Positions 34,200 through 43,828 are shown, numbered from the stretch's first letter. The stretch is DNA of 64,000 nucleotides from Bacilliculturomica massiliensis (GCF_900605495.1 NZ_LR027600.1:246843-310842), one strand, 5' to 3'. The notes: generated from the letters alone by a model not told the origin. A program made the numbers and translations.

Positions 34200-35810
34200 T
34201 CAGCGGATATCTGCGATCACCCGGCGGATGGCGTCGGGGATCACGTGCTCCACATCGGGGAGATAGACGCGTTCGCTCCACTGGTGCACATCCTCGCTGC
34301 GGGGACCCATGCAGAGGCAGGGGATATTCAGCGCCGCCGCTTCCTCGAAGGGGATATCGTACAGGGAGGGAGGCAGCGCGATATTGCGGAGAAACGCCCG
34401 CTCGCGCTCCGGGCTGATACAGGTCATATAGCTGATATCTCCCATGCCTGGGCTGTAGGGAGAGAGTCGGAACTGCATTCCATATTCGCCTTCCACCACC
34501 TGGCGGATGCTTCCTAAAACGGAGGTCAGATCTTTTCCCATATATTCGCAGGAGACGGAGGGATAGTAGGGCGGCGCCACGCCCACGGCTACCAGCGGAA
34601 AGCGCAGGCCGGAAGCCTCGATCATTGCTTTCATGAAGCACAGGCTGGCCTCCTGCAGGGAGAGCGTCTTTTCCGCCACCTCGGCGGTGAGACGCTGTTC
34701 CAGTTCTGAGCGGAAGCTGTCGAAATCGGCTCTGTTGGCCTTGACGATCTCTTCCAGCTCTCGAAGATCCACCACTACAGGAGCGAATGTCTGGTAACAG
34801 TCGTCGGAGACCAGTCCCCGGAATCTGGCGTGGGCAAAGCTGGTCTCGTATTTCTCGATCACAGAGCAGACGGAAGTTTTGCAGAGAGCTTTGATCTTTT
34901 CCAGGATCAGAGGCGGTGTCCTGCTGTTCAAGAACAGCATATTGACGCAGGCAGCCGCGTATTCCGGGATGGAGGCGTCACAGGTGGTTTTCAGGTCCCG
35001 GACCAGCTGAACGATAGGGGGCTGTGTGGAGACGCCCAGATCATCCGTGCAGAAATCCGTATTCAGGTCCAGATTTCGCGCGATCTCGGAAATGATGTGG
35101 GCGGCGTTCAGGCCTTTGAGCGGCTCCGCGCAGTGAGCGAGCTGTCCCTTGGCCACGATGACGGGCAAAAATTTTCCCGTGCCGCCGCAGTGGACGGTGA
35201 AGGGCTGACGGCTGCTGCAGATTTGCGGCTCGCCGATGAGTACGGCCTGATAATCCAGGCCGAACTGGTCCCTGAGCCGGCGGTAGAGAGACAGGGACCG
35301 GCGGGTCCCTGCCGAGATGTTTTCTCCGTCGCAGACTGCGGTGAACAGGATCGAGGCCTGGGGCTCCTCCTCGGTGAGGAGGACGTGGAGATCCACGGCG
35401 AGACCGGCCTTCATGTCCCCGCAGCCCCGTCCGAACATCCAGTCGCCGTCCAGTTCTCTCTTCAGCTTATCGTCCGTCAGTGGAAGCGTGCGGATCTTTT
35501 CTTTCAATTCGTCGGGCTTCAGGGCCAGCGGTTTCAGAGGACCGTAGCAGTCGGTCTCCACGGTGTCGTAATGACCGGAAAGAACGACGGTCTTCCTGCT
35601 TTTTCCCTCTTTCAGCGCCCAGATCACAGGCCGTCCCATGATGTCCCCCGCAGTTTCACAGCCCCAGTGATCGGGATGGATCTGGAAGTAGGGATCGTCG
35701 CTTATGCAGCAGGCGATGGTCTCCGCCATGCGGCATTCCATCTCGGTGCCCGTATCGCTCTGCACGGCGATCAGACGATATAAAATGTCTCTGATTGATA
35801 TCTGGCTCAT
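34200..35810 (-). CDS. rocB: RocB-like M20 family peptidase
   Basis: This 536-residue M20-type metallopeptidase closely follows RocB of arginine catabolism. Metal-site motifs are SGHYDTVETDCYG near residue 92-104, GRGCGDMKAGLA near residue 137 (bridging Asp), and the acidic CDGENIS near residue 166 in place of EE. The late His is in HQWSERVYLPDVEH near residue 515. The long length and central insertion match RocB. The substrate in RocB proteins is not firmly established. ATG 35810 follows AAAGGAG. A sigma-54 promoter lies 102 nt upstream and a divergent sigma-54 activator beyond it. Confidence 0.83.
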   Translation of the reverse strand: MSQISIRDILYRLIAVQSDTGTEMECRMAETIACCISDDPYFQIHPDHWGCETAGDIMGRPVIWALKEGKSRKTVVLSGHYDTVETDCYGPLKPLALKPDELKEKIRTLPLTDDKLKRELDGDWMFGRGCGDMKAGLAVDLHVLLTEEEPQASILFTAVCDGENISAGTRRSLSLYRRLRDQFGLDYQAVLIGEPQICSSRQPFTVHCGGTGKFLPVIVAKGQLAHCAEPLKGLNAAHIISEIARNLDLNTDFCTDDLGVSTQPPIVQLVRDLKTTCDASIPEYAAACVNMLFLNSRTPPLILEKIKALCKTSVCSVIEKYETSFAHARFRGLVSDDCYQTFAPVVVDLRELEEIVKANRADFDSFRSELEQRLTAEVAEKTLSLQEASLCFMKAMIEASGLRFPLVAVGVAPPYYPSVSCEYMGKDLTSVLGSIRQVVEGEYGMQFRLSPYSPGMGDISYMTCISPERERAFLRNIALPPSLYDIPFEEAAALNIPCLCMGPRSEDVHQWSERVYLPDVEHVIPDAIRRVIADIR

Positions 35811-35911
35811 TGGCTTCTCCTTTGCTGAGCTGCACTGATGTTTTGACGTCGGAGTCTGGGGGCCGCTCCCTTCCGCCGGCAGGCGGCGGAGCGTCTGTTG
35901 TAGATTTAAAT

Positions 35912-35928
35912 AGCAAATAGTGTGCCAA
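35912..35928 (-). promoter_or_regulatory. Sigma-54 promoter of rocB operon
   Basis: On the minus strand the site reads TTGGCACACTATTTGCT, matching the -24 (TTGGCAC) and -12 (TTGCT) elements with correct spacing. It sits between rocB and the divergent activator gene. Confidence 0.87.
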
Positions 35929-36011
35929 CGGCGCCGCAAAAACAAAAGCCCATGAGTTTCAAGGCTTTGACGGCAGCCGGATCCGACGGGACTGGAAAAG
36001 ACGCCGCTTCC

Positions 36012-36073
36012 TGTAAATCAAAGTTTCCGCAGGCGAAAATAAAATTTACATATTCCGGGCGCCATGCTAGAAT
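36012..36073 (+). promoter_or_regulatory. Activator promoter overlapped by inverted repeat
   Basis: TGTAAAT (36012-36018) and ATTTACA (36044-36050) form an inverted repeat about 85-125 nt upstream of the sigma-54 promoter, a normal enhancer distance. The right arm is also the -35 (TTTACA, 36045-36050) of a 17-nt-spaced promoter with -10 TAGAAT (36068-36073) for the activator gene. Binding could both activate rocB and repress the activator. Confidence 0.55.
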
Positions 36074-36103
36074 AAAGGGGAAGTAAGAAGAACGGGAAAG
36101 GAT

Positions 36104-37486
36104 GTGAAGCGGGTCGTGCTGGAAGAATATTTGGATGTCATCACAAGCATGGAAAATTTCGCTGACGGAATACTGGTTGTGGATGATAAAGCCCGCGTGG
36201 TATACTTTCGCAATTACAGGACAGGGATCACGCCTCTGCTGCGGGAGGAAGTGGTGGGAAAGAACATACTTGAGATCTATCCGGACCTGACAGAGGAGAC
36301 CAGCACCATCTATAAGGCGCTGCGCACCGGAGAGTCCACCATCAACAAGCTGGAACCCATGACTACCTACGACGGAATGACTATGAATCTCCTTGACAAT
36401 ACGTTTCCCATCCGTCAGGGCGGCAAGATCATCGGAGCCGTGAGCATCGCCCGGTACCCGGATTTTATCAAGCCGGAGATCAGCATATCTGATTTTGAAG
36501 AAAAGTACCGCAAGGATCTATATACAATGGAAGATATCGTGGGGCGTTCGCCCCAGGTGCTGACGCTGCGGACCCAGGTGGAGCGGGTATCGCGGACCCA
36601 TTCCTCCGTTCTGATCTACGGGGAGACGGGGACGGGAAAAGAACTGGTGGCCCAGTCCATCCACACGGCCAGCAACAGAAAGAGCAAGCTGTTCATCTCG
36701 CAGAACTGCGCGGCCATTCCCGGAAACCTGCTGGAGAGCATCTTTTTCGGTACCACAAAGGGAAGCTATACCGGTGCGGAGAACAAGCCCGGCATCTTTG
36801 AGATAGCCGACGGCGGCACCATCTTTCTGGATGAGATCAATTCCATGGACATCAATATGCAGGCGAAGCTGCTGAAGGTGATCGAGGAGAAAAAGATCAC
36901 GCGGATCGGCGGGCTGGAGTCCAAGAAGGTAGACGTGCGGATTATCGCGGCGGTGAACGAACCGCCCATGCAGTGCATACGGGAGGGGAAGATGCGGCCC
37001 GATCTGTTTTACAGGCTGGGAAGCGTGATGATCCAGATCCCTCCGCTGCGGGAGAGAAGCAACGATATCGACGTTCTGGCGGAATGTTTTATCCATCAGT
37101 ATAATAAGGAGATGGGCAAATCCATCGAAGGCCTGTCCGAAGAGGTGCGGGAGCTGCTCCCGCGCTATGACTGGCCGGGAAACGTGCGGGAATTCAAGAA
37201 TGCCATCGAGGGGGCCTTCAATTTCTGCGACGGAAAGATCATTCAGAAGGAGGATCTGCCCCGGTATATATTCGAGGAGCTTGAAGCCAGAGAGCCGGAA
37301 CCGGCGCCGCTGGCCATGGGGGAGACTCTGAAAAAATCCATCGACGACTACGAAAAACATATTATACTGTCCGAACTGGGCAAGACGAAAAATCTGACGG
37401 CGCTGGCGGACCGCCTGGGTATTACCAGGCAGGCGCTGAACCAGAAAATGAAAAAATACGGTATTTCCACTTCAAAGCAGGTATAA
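36104..37486 (+). CDS. PAS-containing sigma-54-dependent activator (RocR-like)
   Basis: This 460-residue protein has a PAS domain at about 10-125 and an AAA+ core at about 140-380, with Walker A GETGTGKE and Walker B FLDEI. The sigma-54 loop is GSYTGA in place of GAFTGA, as in RocR-type activators. The Fis-type helix-turn-helix is at the end (ALADRLGITRQALNQKMKKYG). It is divergent from the rocB operon, its probable target. The GTG at 36104 sits very close to AAAGGA; GTG 36116 is an alternative start. The PAS domain may sense an amino acid or related metabolite. Confidence 0.87.
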   Translation: MKRVVLEEYLDVITSMENFADGILVVDDKARVVYFRNYRTGITPLLREEVVGKNILEIYPDLTEETSTIYKALRTGESTINKLEPMTTYDGMTMNLLDNTFPIRQGGKIIGAVSIARYPDFIKPEISISDFEEKYRKDLYTMEDIVGRSPQVLTLRTQVERVSRTHSSVLIYGETGTGKELVAQSIHTASNRKSKLFISQNCAAIPGNLLESIFFGTTKGSYTGAENKPGIFEIADGGTIFLDEINSMDINMQAKLLKVIEEKKITRIGGLESKKVDVRIIAAVNEPPMQCIREGKMRPDLFYRLGSVMIQIPPLRERSNDIDVLAECFIHQYNKEMGKSIEGLSEEVRELLPRYDWPGNVREFKNAIEGAFNFCDGKIIQKEDLPRYIFEELEAREPEPAPLAMGETLKKSIDDYEKHIILSELGKTKNLTALADRLGITRQALNQKMKKYGISTSKQV

Positions 37487-37586
37487 CGGCGATTAAGAAC
37501 TGGAAAAGCCGGGTAAAATAGTTCCATCAGATGGTCCTGGGGGACCGCAGCTACATCAGATTAGAAAAAGAAAGGATGGAATGATT

Positions 37587-37745
37587 ATGGTTTATGTATG
37601 CAAGGTCTGCGGATGGGAATACGATGAAGAGAAGGGTTACGAGGAAGGCGGGATCGCGCCCGGAACCAAGTGGGAGGATCTGCCCGATGATTTTGAATGC
37701 CCTCTCTGCTACGTAGGCAAGGATGAGTTCGAGGAGAAGGAATAG
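37587..37745 (+). CDS. Rubredoxin
   Basis: This 52-residue iron protein has two CxxC pairs, Cys5/Cys8 (VCKVCGW) and Cys38/Cys41 (CPLCY), that bind one iron. The central [19 protein letters not shown] is the standard rubredoxin loop. The usual Gly after the second pair is Tyr. It carries electrons in the cytoplasm, often to oxygen- or peroxide-detoxifying enzymes in anaerobes. The ATG has AAAGGATGG upstream. It lies about 100 nt behind the activator gene and ends at a strong terminator, so it may be monocistronic. Confidence 0.93.
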   Translation: MVYVCKVCGWEYDEEKGYEEGGIAPGTKWEDLPDDFECPLCYVGKDEFEEKE

Positions 37746-37780
37746 CGCTTTTCCACCGCTGATCCTATGAGAGAAAAAAT

Positions 37781-37820
37781 AAAACGCTTTGCGGAATGAA
37801 TTCTGCGAAGCGTTTTTTTT
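37781..37820. terminator. Bidirectional terminator
   Basis: AAAACGCTT (37781-37789) pairs with AAGCGTTTT (37808-37816), extended by inner pairs and a T-run. It separates rubredoxin from the convergent cfa gene. Confidence 0.78.
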
Positions 37821-37843
37821 CGTGGGAAAACGTCGGGAAATGA

Positions 37844-39019
37844 TCAGCGGTAATTTTCCCGGATCATGGGAATATCGTTGTTGATCCCTTTGCTGAAGAG
37901 GATCTGATGCAGGTCGATAACGCCGTTATTAAAGGAAGCGGCGCAGGCGCAGAGATACAGCTCCCACATGCGCACGAACTGATCGTCGAACATGGACAGG
38001 ACCTGCCCTCTGTTCTGCTGAAAGCGTTCGGACCAGCACAGCAGAGTCTTTACGTAGTGGCGGCGCAGGCTTTCCACGTCGATGGTATAAAAATGATAGT
38101 CGCCGGCGATGTGCAGGATCTCGCGCAGACTGGGAATGACGCCGCCGGGGAAAATGTATTTTTTCATCCAGGGATCTCCGGGGTTTTCTTTCAGCGCGCT
38201 GATAAAGTGGAGAAGGAAGATCCCCTCGGGCTTGAGTACGGCGTCCACGTTCTCAAAGAAGAGATCGTAATTATCCCGGCCTACGTGTTCCAGCATGCCC
38301 ACGCTGATCACCCTGTCGAAGAGAAGTTGAGATTTGCGCAGTTCGCGGTAGTCCATGAGCAGAAATTTTACGCGGTCTTCAAGTCCCTCTTCTCTGGCTT
38401 TGCGGCGGCATTCTTTGTACTGTTCGTCGCTGAGCGTGATGCCTACGCCGGAGACGCCGTATTCCTTTGCCGCCGCGATGAGCAGGTAGCCCCAGCCGCA
38501 GCCGATATCCAGCAGGCGCATGCCGCGCTGCAGATGCAGTTTCTGCAGCAGATGGTGCGTCTTCTTTACCTGAGCTTCATAGAGGGTTTCGTTGCCTCGG
38601 GGGAAATAACCGCAGGAATAGTTCAGAGTCTCGTCCAGCCAGAGGCGGTAAAAATCATTTCCAATATTGTAATGGAAGCCCACTTCTTCCTTCTGGTGTT
38701 TCGCCTTGGTAGAGCTGTGAAGGATCTTGTCCAGCGCCCGGGCGTTCACTGAGAATTTGTCGATCTGGGAGAGCACTACATTCAGCGCGGTAAACAGGTC
38801 GCCATCCACTTCGATGGAGCGCCGCATGTAGGCTTCTCCCAGAGCCAGAGAGGTACTGGTCATCAGTTCCTTTTTCGATATGGGCTCGTTGATTCTGACG
38901 GTAAAAAGAGGTTCGCCCTTTCCAACGTTCATCGTATCGTTGTTCTCGAAACAAACGCTGAATGGGATCTGGTCCAGCTGCGAAAGCAACTTTTTGATCG
39001 CGGTTCTTTCAAATATCAT
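37844..39019 (-). CDS. cfa: Cyclopropane-fatty-acyl-phospholipid synthase
   Basis: This 391-residue SAM-dependent enzyme adds a methylene group to unsaturated phospholipid chains at the membrane. The SAM site is LLDIGCGWGYL near residue 170. Family stretches FHYNIGNDFYRLWLDE near residue 117 and the late IFPGGVIPS near residue 293 are intact, with the active-site motif VGMLEHVGRDNY near residue 240. ATG 39019 follows AAAAGGAG; the open frame extends well upstream without a start signal. Confidence 0.9.
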   Translation of the reverse strand: MIFERTAIKKLLSQLDQIPFSVCFENNDTMNVGKGEPLFTVRINEPISKKELMTSTSLALGEAYMRRSIEVDGDLFTALNVVLSQIDKFSVNARALDKILHSSTKAKHQKEEVGFHYNIGNDFYRLWLDETLNYSCGYFPRGNETLYEAQVKKTHHLLQKLHLQRGMRLLDIGCGWGYLLIAAAKEYGVSGVGITLSDEQYKECRRKAREEGLEDRVKFLLMDYRELRKSQLLFDRVISVGMLEHVGRDNYDLFFENVDAVLKPEGIFLLHFISALKENPGDPWMKKYIFPGGVIPSLREILHIAGDYHFYTIDVESLRRHYVKTLLCWSERFQQNRGQVLSMFDDQFVRMWELYLCACAASFNNGVIDLHQILFSKGINNDIPMIRENYR

Positions 39020-39298
39020 ATGAGGGTCTCCTTTTAACTGGATAGATTCGGTAATACATTTCTGACGGCCGTCCTCCGGCCTGGCGCGGAGGGAAATCTC
39101 CGGCAGAGCCGTATGGGCCGCAGAGCAGTACACAACGGCCGCCGGCCGGCGGCGCAGCCGCCCTTGGAATAGCGGCGCGGCAGACCGGCGCAGGTAATTG
39201 TGTCCAGTTTCATTTTGCCCTTTGAGATGAAAAATTATACAGTCAGACGTATTGCCGGTGGATTTAAAATAGGAAAGACGGCCACAGAGCATCCTTTG

Positions 39299-39328
39299 TT
39301 GACAAAGGAAAGGAGACGGGTGTAGAAT
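39299..39328 (+). promoter_or_regulatory. Promoter of XRE-like gene
   Basis: TTGACA (39299-39304), 18 nt, TAGAAT (39323-39328). The remaining sequence between cfa and this promoter shows no gene. Confidence 0.6.
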
Positions 39329-39405
39329 TACACAAAAGAAGCCGCGGTCATGGGGGTACGGAAGTTCGCGTGGCGGCTGCACAGAGGAGAGAGGCGGATA
39401 CGTCG

Positions 39406-39846
39406 ATGAAGAGAAACGAATTTATATCCAAGATGAATAAGCAGGTTAAGCTGGTGCGGACGGAATACGATTTTACGCAGGAGAAAATGGCGCAGATCCT
39501 GGGTATGTCAAAGAAGACTCTGGTGGAGATCGAAAAGGGAAGGTCCTCCCTGGGCTGGTCTGGAGCCGTGGTGCTCTGTTCCATTTTTCCAAAGAGCGAG
39601 GTGCTGGCCGGTGTGCTGGGCGGAGAGGCTTCGGATATTATTCTCGCGCTGGCCTTTGAAGGCGACGAGCCCCAGTATCCGAAGACCATGGGAGGAAAGG
39701 TCTGGTGGCGCACCGTGGAGGAATACGGCGGCTGCAAGATCCAGCAGAATATTTTGTCCCAGCATTACAGGGCTCTGAATCAGGAGGACGAGCGGATCTG
39801 CGCATCCTTCGATCTGGACGCCGTCCGGGCCCGCCTGGACCGGTAG
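39406..39846 (+). CDS. XRE-like DNA-binding protein
   Basis: This 146-residue protein has an N-terminal helix-turn-helix (about 10-60): LVRTEYDFTQEKMAQILGMSKKTLVEIEKGRSSLGW. A C-terminal segment follows with MGGKVWWRTVEEYGGCKIQQNILSQHYRAL, seen in some clostridial regulators but without assigned function. ATG 39406 is chosen; GTG 39370 is in frame upstream and lies nearer a GGAG. It is followed after 26 nt by a methyltransferase gene with a very different, AT-richer composition. Confidence 0.75.
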   Translation: MKRNEFISKMNKQVKLVRTEYDFTQEKMAQILGMSKKTLVEIEKGRSSLGWSGAVVLCSIFPKSEVLAGVLGGEASDIILALAFEGDEPQYPKTMGGKVWWRTVEEYGGCKIQQNILSQHYRALNQEDERICASFDLDAVRARLDR

Positions 39847-39872
39847 GGGGAGAAATTTCAGGAGGAATATTT

Positions 39873-40703
39873 ATGATTCAACAGTTAAGCGGTTTTCTTG
39901 GAAAACCGCAATTATATGCGTCTGGCACTGGAGAGTTCTGGGATGACGCGCATATATCCAAAGGGATGCTGGAGGCACATCTCGATCCGCAGGAGGATGG
40001 GGCGACCCGAAAACATGAATTTCTTGACCGGTCGGTTCAATGGATCTCTAAAATTGCACCGCCAGCCCAATATAAATACCTGCTGGATTTAGGCTGCGGC
40101 CCCGGCCTTTATGCACAGCGGTTTCACGAGGCCGGTTATTCCGTCATAGGCGTGGATTTTTCCAGACGTTCGATTGCATATGCAAAAGAACAGGCGATAC
40201 AGCAAAACAGAGATATTGAGTACCATTATCAAAATTATCTGACCATGGATTACGAAAATCAATTTGATGTCGTCACGCTGATCTACTGCGATTATGCAGT
40301 GCTGCCGAAAGAGGACAGGCTTGTTTTATTAAATAAGATTTATAAGGCGTTGAGACAAAACGGAAAGTTTATCGTTGACGTTTTTACACCGAGTATGAGA
40401 AAAAATGAAAGCCGTACTTGGCAATTCTACGAGGAGGGCGGTTTTTGGTGTGAGAAGCCGCATATCTGTCTGGAGTCTGTATACCAGTACGATGATGAGG
40501 ACGCCACAGAGCTTCGTCAATGTATTGTTTTGACCGACGAATCCATAGATTGCTACAATATATGGGACCATTTCTTCTCCAAAGAAAAGCTGTTATTGGA
40601 AATCCAGACCGCAGATTTTAACGGTTTTGAATTCTATGGCGACGCAGCAGGAAAACAATTGACGGACGATGGCGAAACGATCTGCGGCGTTTTTACAAAG
40701 TAG
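39873..40703 (+). CDS. SAM-dependent methyltransferase
   Basis: This 276-residue class I methyltransferase has motif I LLDLGCGPGLYAQ near residue 69-81, motif II VIGVDFSRRSI near residue 90, and FDVVTLIYCDYAVLP near residue 131 as motif IV. The C-terminal half (EGGFWCEKPHICLESVYQY) is typical of small-molecule methyltransferases found beside accessory genes. The substrate is unknown. AGGAGG precedes the ATG. Composition is AT-richer than the flanking genes, suggesting transfer. Confidence 0.85.
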   Translation: MIQQLSGFLGKPQLYASGTGEFWDDAHISKGMLEAHLDPQEDGATRKHEFLDRSVQWISKIAPPAQYKYLLDLGCGPGLYAQRFHEAGYSVIGVDFSRRSIAYAKEQAIQQNRDIEYHYQNYLTMDYENQFDVVTLIYCDYAVLPKEDRLVLLNKIYKALRQNGKFIVDVFTPSMRKNESRTWQFYEEGGFWCEKPHICLESVYQYDDEDATELRQCIVLTDESIDCYNIWDHFFSKEKLLLEIQTADFNGFEFYGDAAGKQLTDDGETICGVFTK

Positions 40704-40783
40704 AGCCGCTATGGCTTATTGGCGAAAGCCAGCCTTCGGCGGAGAGAGTAATCGGCAGATCGCCGGTTTGTGGGGAGGTTGCT

Positions 40784-41236
40784 ATGTATGGCAGAATGCT
40801 TGATAAGCAGAACAGGCCGGCATTTGATGACATGGCCGCGTACTGTGGCAATGGCAGGGAGTTGTTTATCCGGATAAATAAATGGTTGTCAGATGTATGT
40901 AATACTGCGCAGGAAATTTCATTTCCCTACGGAAACAACTATGGCTGGGCAGTTGCTCACAGAAAGAAGAATAAGCTGATCTGCAATGTGTTTGCGGAGG
41001 ATGGCGCCTTTACCGTCATGATACGATTGTCAAATGAACAATTTCATCTGGTATACGACCAGCTGGAAAAAGAGACCCAGGAATGTATCGACAGCAAATA
41101 CCCCTGTGGCGATGGCGGTTGGCTTCATTATCGAGTTGCCGGTGAAGCTCATTATTGTGACATACAAAAGATGCTGGAAGTGAAGTGCGAGCCGTGGATC
41201 GCTTTTCCACACGAGACTGGATGTGCACGAGAATAA
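40784..41236 (+). CDS. DUF3788 family protein
   Basis: This 150-residue protein is of the DUF3788 type: an N-terminal acidic segment, a W-rich centre (GNNYGWAVAHRKKNKLICNVFAEDGAFTVMIRLS) and a C-terminal GWLHYRVAGEAHYCDIQKMLEVK. Function is unknown; it is a small cytoplasmic alpha/beta protein. It follows the methyltransferase gene by 80 nt and may be co-transcribed, ending at the terminator at 41243. Confidence 0.75.
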   Translation: MYGRMLDKQNRPAFDDMAAYCGNGRELFIRINKWLSDVCNTAQEISFPYGNNYGWAVAHRKKNKLICNVFAEDGAFTVMIRLSNEQFHLVYDQLEKETQECIDSKYPCGDGGWLHYRVAGEAHYCDIQKMLEVKCEPWIAFPHETGCARE

Positions 41237-41242
41237 AAAAAG

Positions 41243-41273
41243 AAGGGCGCCGTCGCAAAACGGCGCCCTTTCC
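41243..41273. terminator. Bidirectional terminator
   Basis: Perfect 11-bp arms (41243-41253 and 41260-41270) with flanking A's and T's, between the DUF3788 gene and the convergent nadE. Confidence 0.82.
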
Positions 41274-41315
41274 CTGTACGCAGGCGGTCTCTTTTCGCGG
41301 CCTGATCAGGCCGGC

Positions 41316-43298
41316 CTATTCCAGTTCTGCCAGCCAGACGGCGGAGTCCGCGTCGCTGGGCATACGCCAGTCGCCCCGGGGTGACAGACCGACAGAACCG
41401 ACCTTGGGACCGTCGGGAATGCAGCTGCGTTTGAACTGCTGCGCGAAGAAACGGCGGTAAAACACAGACAGCCATTTTTTTATAAATTCCCCGTCGTATT
41501 CGTCTGCGAAAACAGTCTTTGCGATAAAGAGCAGTTTCTTTGGCGACATGCCGTAACGGATGGTGTAGAACATGAAGAAATCGTGAAGTACGTAGGGCCC
41601 CACGGTGTCCTCCGTCTTCTGCGCGATCTTGCCGTCCTCATCGGGCGGCAGAAGCTCGGGGGAGATGGGCGTGTCCATGATATCCTGCAGGGTCCGCTTC
41701 AAAAGGGCGTTGTCGCTGCTGAAGCCCTTGTCTTCATCGGGACCGGACAGGCGGTTTTCCATGAACCACTGAATGACGAACCGGACCAGCGTTTTGGGAA
41801 CGCTGCAGTTGACGCCGTACATGGACATGTGATCGCCGTTGTAAGTGCTCCAGCCCAGGGCCACCTCAGAGAGATCGCCGGTGCCCACCACCAGTCCGCC
41901 GGTCTGGTTGGCTACGTCCATGAGGATCTGGGTCCGTTCCCGTGCCTGGGCGTTTTCATAGGTGACGCTGTGGTCCGCCGGGTCGTGTCCGATATCTTCA
42001 AAGTGCCGGAGCACGGATTCGCCAATGGGTATTTCGCGGACGTCCGCCCCCAGCAGCTTCATGATGGTCAGAGCGTTATTGTAGGTTTTGCCTGTCGTGC
42101 CGAAGCCGGGCATGGTGACGGCGATGATGGAGCCGGGATCCCTGCCCAGCAGCTTGCAGGTCTGGGCCGTGACCAGAAGGGCCAGCGTGGAATCCAGACC
42201 GCCGGATATCCCCACCACGGCGGTCTTCGCCCGGGAGTGTTCCAGACGCTTGGCCAGCCCTGCAGTCTGGATGCTGAAAATATCCTGGCAGCGCCGGTCG
42301 AAGACAGCCGGATCTTCCGGTACGAAAGGATTTTTCGGGTAGACGCGGGTCAGCTGATCCCTGTCGCCGTCCAAAACGGACAGGGGCTTCAGAACGACGG
42401 TGCGGTAATAGTCCCGATTGCTGTACGCGGAAGTGCAGGCCTCAAAATTCTGCCCGTAGGTACGTTCAAACTTGATGCGCTCGTAATCGATCTCGCCGTA
42501 GAGGATCTTTGCATCCCGGCTGAACAGCTGGCTTTCCGCCAGCAGCGTTCCGTTCTCCGCGATGGCGGAATCGCCGCCGAATACCAGATCTGTGGTGGAC
42601 TCGTCCACGCCGGATGAAGCGTAGACGTAGCCGCAGATGTTGACGGCGCTGTTCTGCGCAACCAGACTGCGGCGGTAGTCGGATTTTCCTACCGTATCGT
42701 TGCTGGCAGAGGGATTGAAGAGAATATGGGCGCCGTTCAGCGCCAGATGGGAACCGGGGGTGATGGGCACCCACAGATCTTCGCAGATCTCCACGCCCAG
42801 CTTCAGCTGGTTGGTCTCGTCGTGGAAGATCAGATGGCCGAAGGGTACGTCTTCGCCGAAGAAGCTAACGGAATCCACAGCGCCGGCCACGCGGATGCCG
42901 GAGGCAAACCAGCGGGCTTCATAGAATTCTCTGGCGTTTGGAAGGAACATCTTCGGCACGATGCCCCGGACCTTGCCGCTCTGGATGACGGCGGCGCAGT
43001 TATAGTGATTATTCTCCAGTTTTAAATAAAAACCCACGATGAGGACCGCGCTGGTTCCCATCGTAGAATCGGCGATGGCTTTCAGGCTCTCCAGATTTTT
43101 TTCGTAGAGAAATTCCTGATAGAACAGGTCGCCGCAGGTGTAGCCTGTGATAGCCAGCTCCGGAAAGAGAATGACGGCGGCGCCGTTTTCTCTGGCTTCC
43201 TGAGCGCAGGCAAGAATCTGTTCCGTGTTGTAGCCGGTATTGGCGACCTTCATTTTGGGTGTTACGGCGGCCACGCGGATCAGTCCCAATTTATTCAT
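41316..43298 (-). CDS. nadE: Glutamine-dependent NAD+ synthetase
   Basis: This 660-residue two-domain enzyme makes NAD+ from deamido-NAD+, ATP and glutamine. The N-terminal nitrilase-type glutaminase (1-290) has its triad at Glu47 (FPELAITGY), Lys116 (VPKMFLPN) and Cys172 (VEICEDLW). The C-terminal synthetase has P-loop SGGLDS (365-370) and a complete TGDLSEVALGWSTYNGDH segment. ATG 43298 follows AAAAGGAG. Unlike the GMP synthetase of this genome, its glutaminase domain is intact. A TATAAT on the minus strand near 43450 may be its promoter. Confidence 0.93.
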   Translation of the reverse strand: MNKLGLIRVAAVTPKMKVANTGYNTEQILACAQEARENGAAVILFPELAITGYTCGDLFYQEFLYEKNLESLKAIADSTMGTSAVLIVGFYLKLENNHYNCAAVIQSGKVRGIVPKMFLPNAREFYEARWFASGIRVAGAVDSVSFFGEDVPFGHLIFHDETNQLKLGVEICEDLWVPITPGSHLALNGAHILFNPSASNDTVGKSDYRRSLVAQNSAVNICGYVYASSGVDESTTDLVFGGDSAIAENGTLLAESQLFSRDAKILYGEIDYERIKFERTYGQNFEACTSAYSNRDYYRTVVLKPLSVLDGDRDQLTRVYPKNPFVPEDPAVFDRRCQDIFSIQTAGLAKRLEHSRAKTAVVGISGGLDSTLALLVTAQTCKLLGRDPGSIIAVTMPGFGTTGKTYNNALTIMKLLGADVREIPIGESVLRHFEDIGHDPADHSVTYENAQARERTQILMDVANQTGGLVVGTGDLSEVALGWSTYNGDHMSMYGVNCSVPKTLVRFVIQWFMENRLSGPDEDKGFSSDNALLKRTLQDIMDTPISPELLPPDEDGKIAQKTEDTVGPYVLHDFFMFYTIRYGMSPKKLLFIAKTVFADEYDGEFIKKWLSVFYRRFFAQQFKRSCIPDGPKVGSVGLSPRGDWRMPSDADSAVWLAELE

Positions 43299-43729
43299 AA
43301 TACGCTCTCCTTTTACTTTCGGTTGTCTGTTCTCCGCCGCACGGCCGGTCAGGTGCGTATGCGATACGCCCGAAACAGTACTTCTGCCGGGGATCCTTCG
43401 GCGGAGGATTGCAGACGTCTTGATAGAAGTCTATTTTCGAGATTTATTATATACCAGATACGGGCCGGTATACAAGTGCAAGTCCCGCGGGGTTCTGTTC
43501 CATGAGGGGACAGACGCCGTCTGATCCCCTTTTTTTCATGGGAACACCACAGGCTGTCCGGCGGGCCGTTTTCTGGAAAGGCAGGGCGGCGAAAGGCTGG
43601 GGGGGCGGCGCCACTGCGTATTTACAAATAAATCAATTTAATATATAATATGTAATGAAAGGACGTTTTGCCTTCTTTGCTCGCAACACGTCATATCCTG
43701 AAATCATCGTCCGGATCGGCGCACACTCC

Positions 43730-43759
43730 TTGCGAAAACCGGGTGGGTTAGTATATAAT
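43730..43759 (+). promoter_or_regulatory. Promoter of carboxypeptidase gene
   Basis: TTGCGA (43730-43735), 18 nt, TATAAT (43754-43759). The preceding 43500-43729 stretch contains no supported gene. Confidence 0.55.
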
Positions 43760-43828
43760 TAGATGTTAAGCTGAATCAGCACAGGGCAGGTCAGGGATAT
43801 AGAACACGGGAAAGAGGGAAGAGACGGT

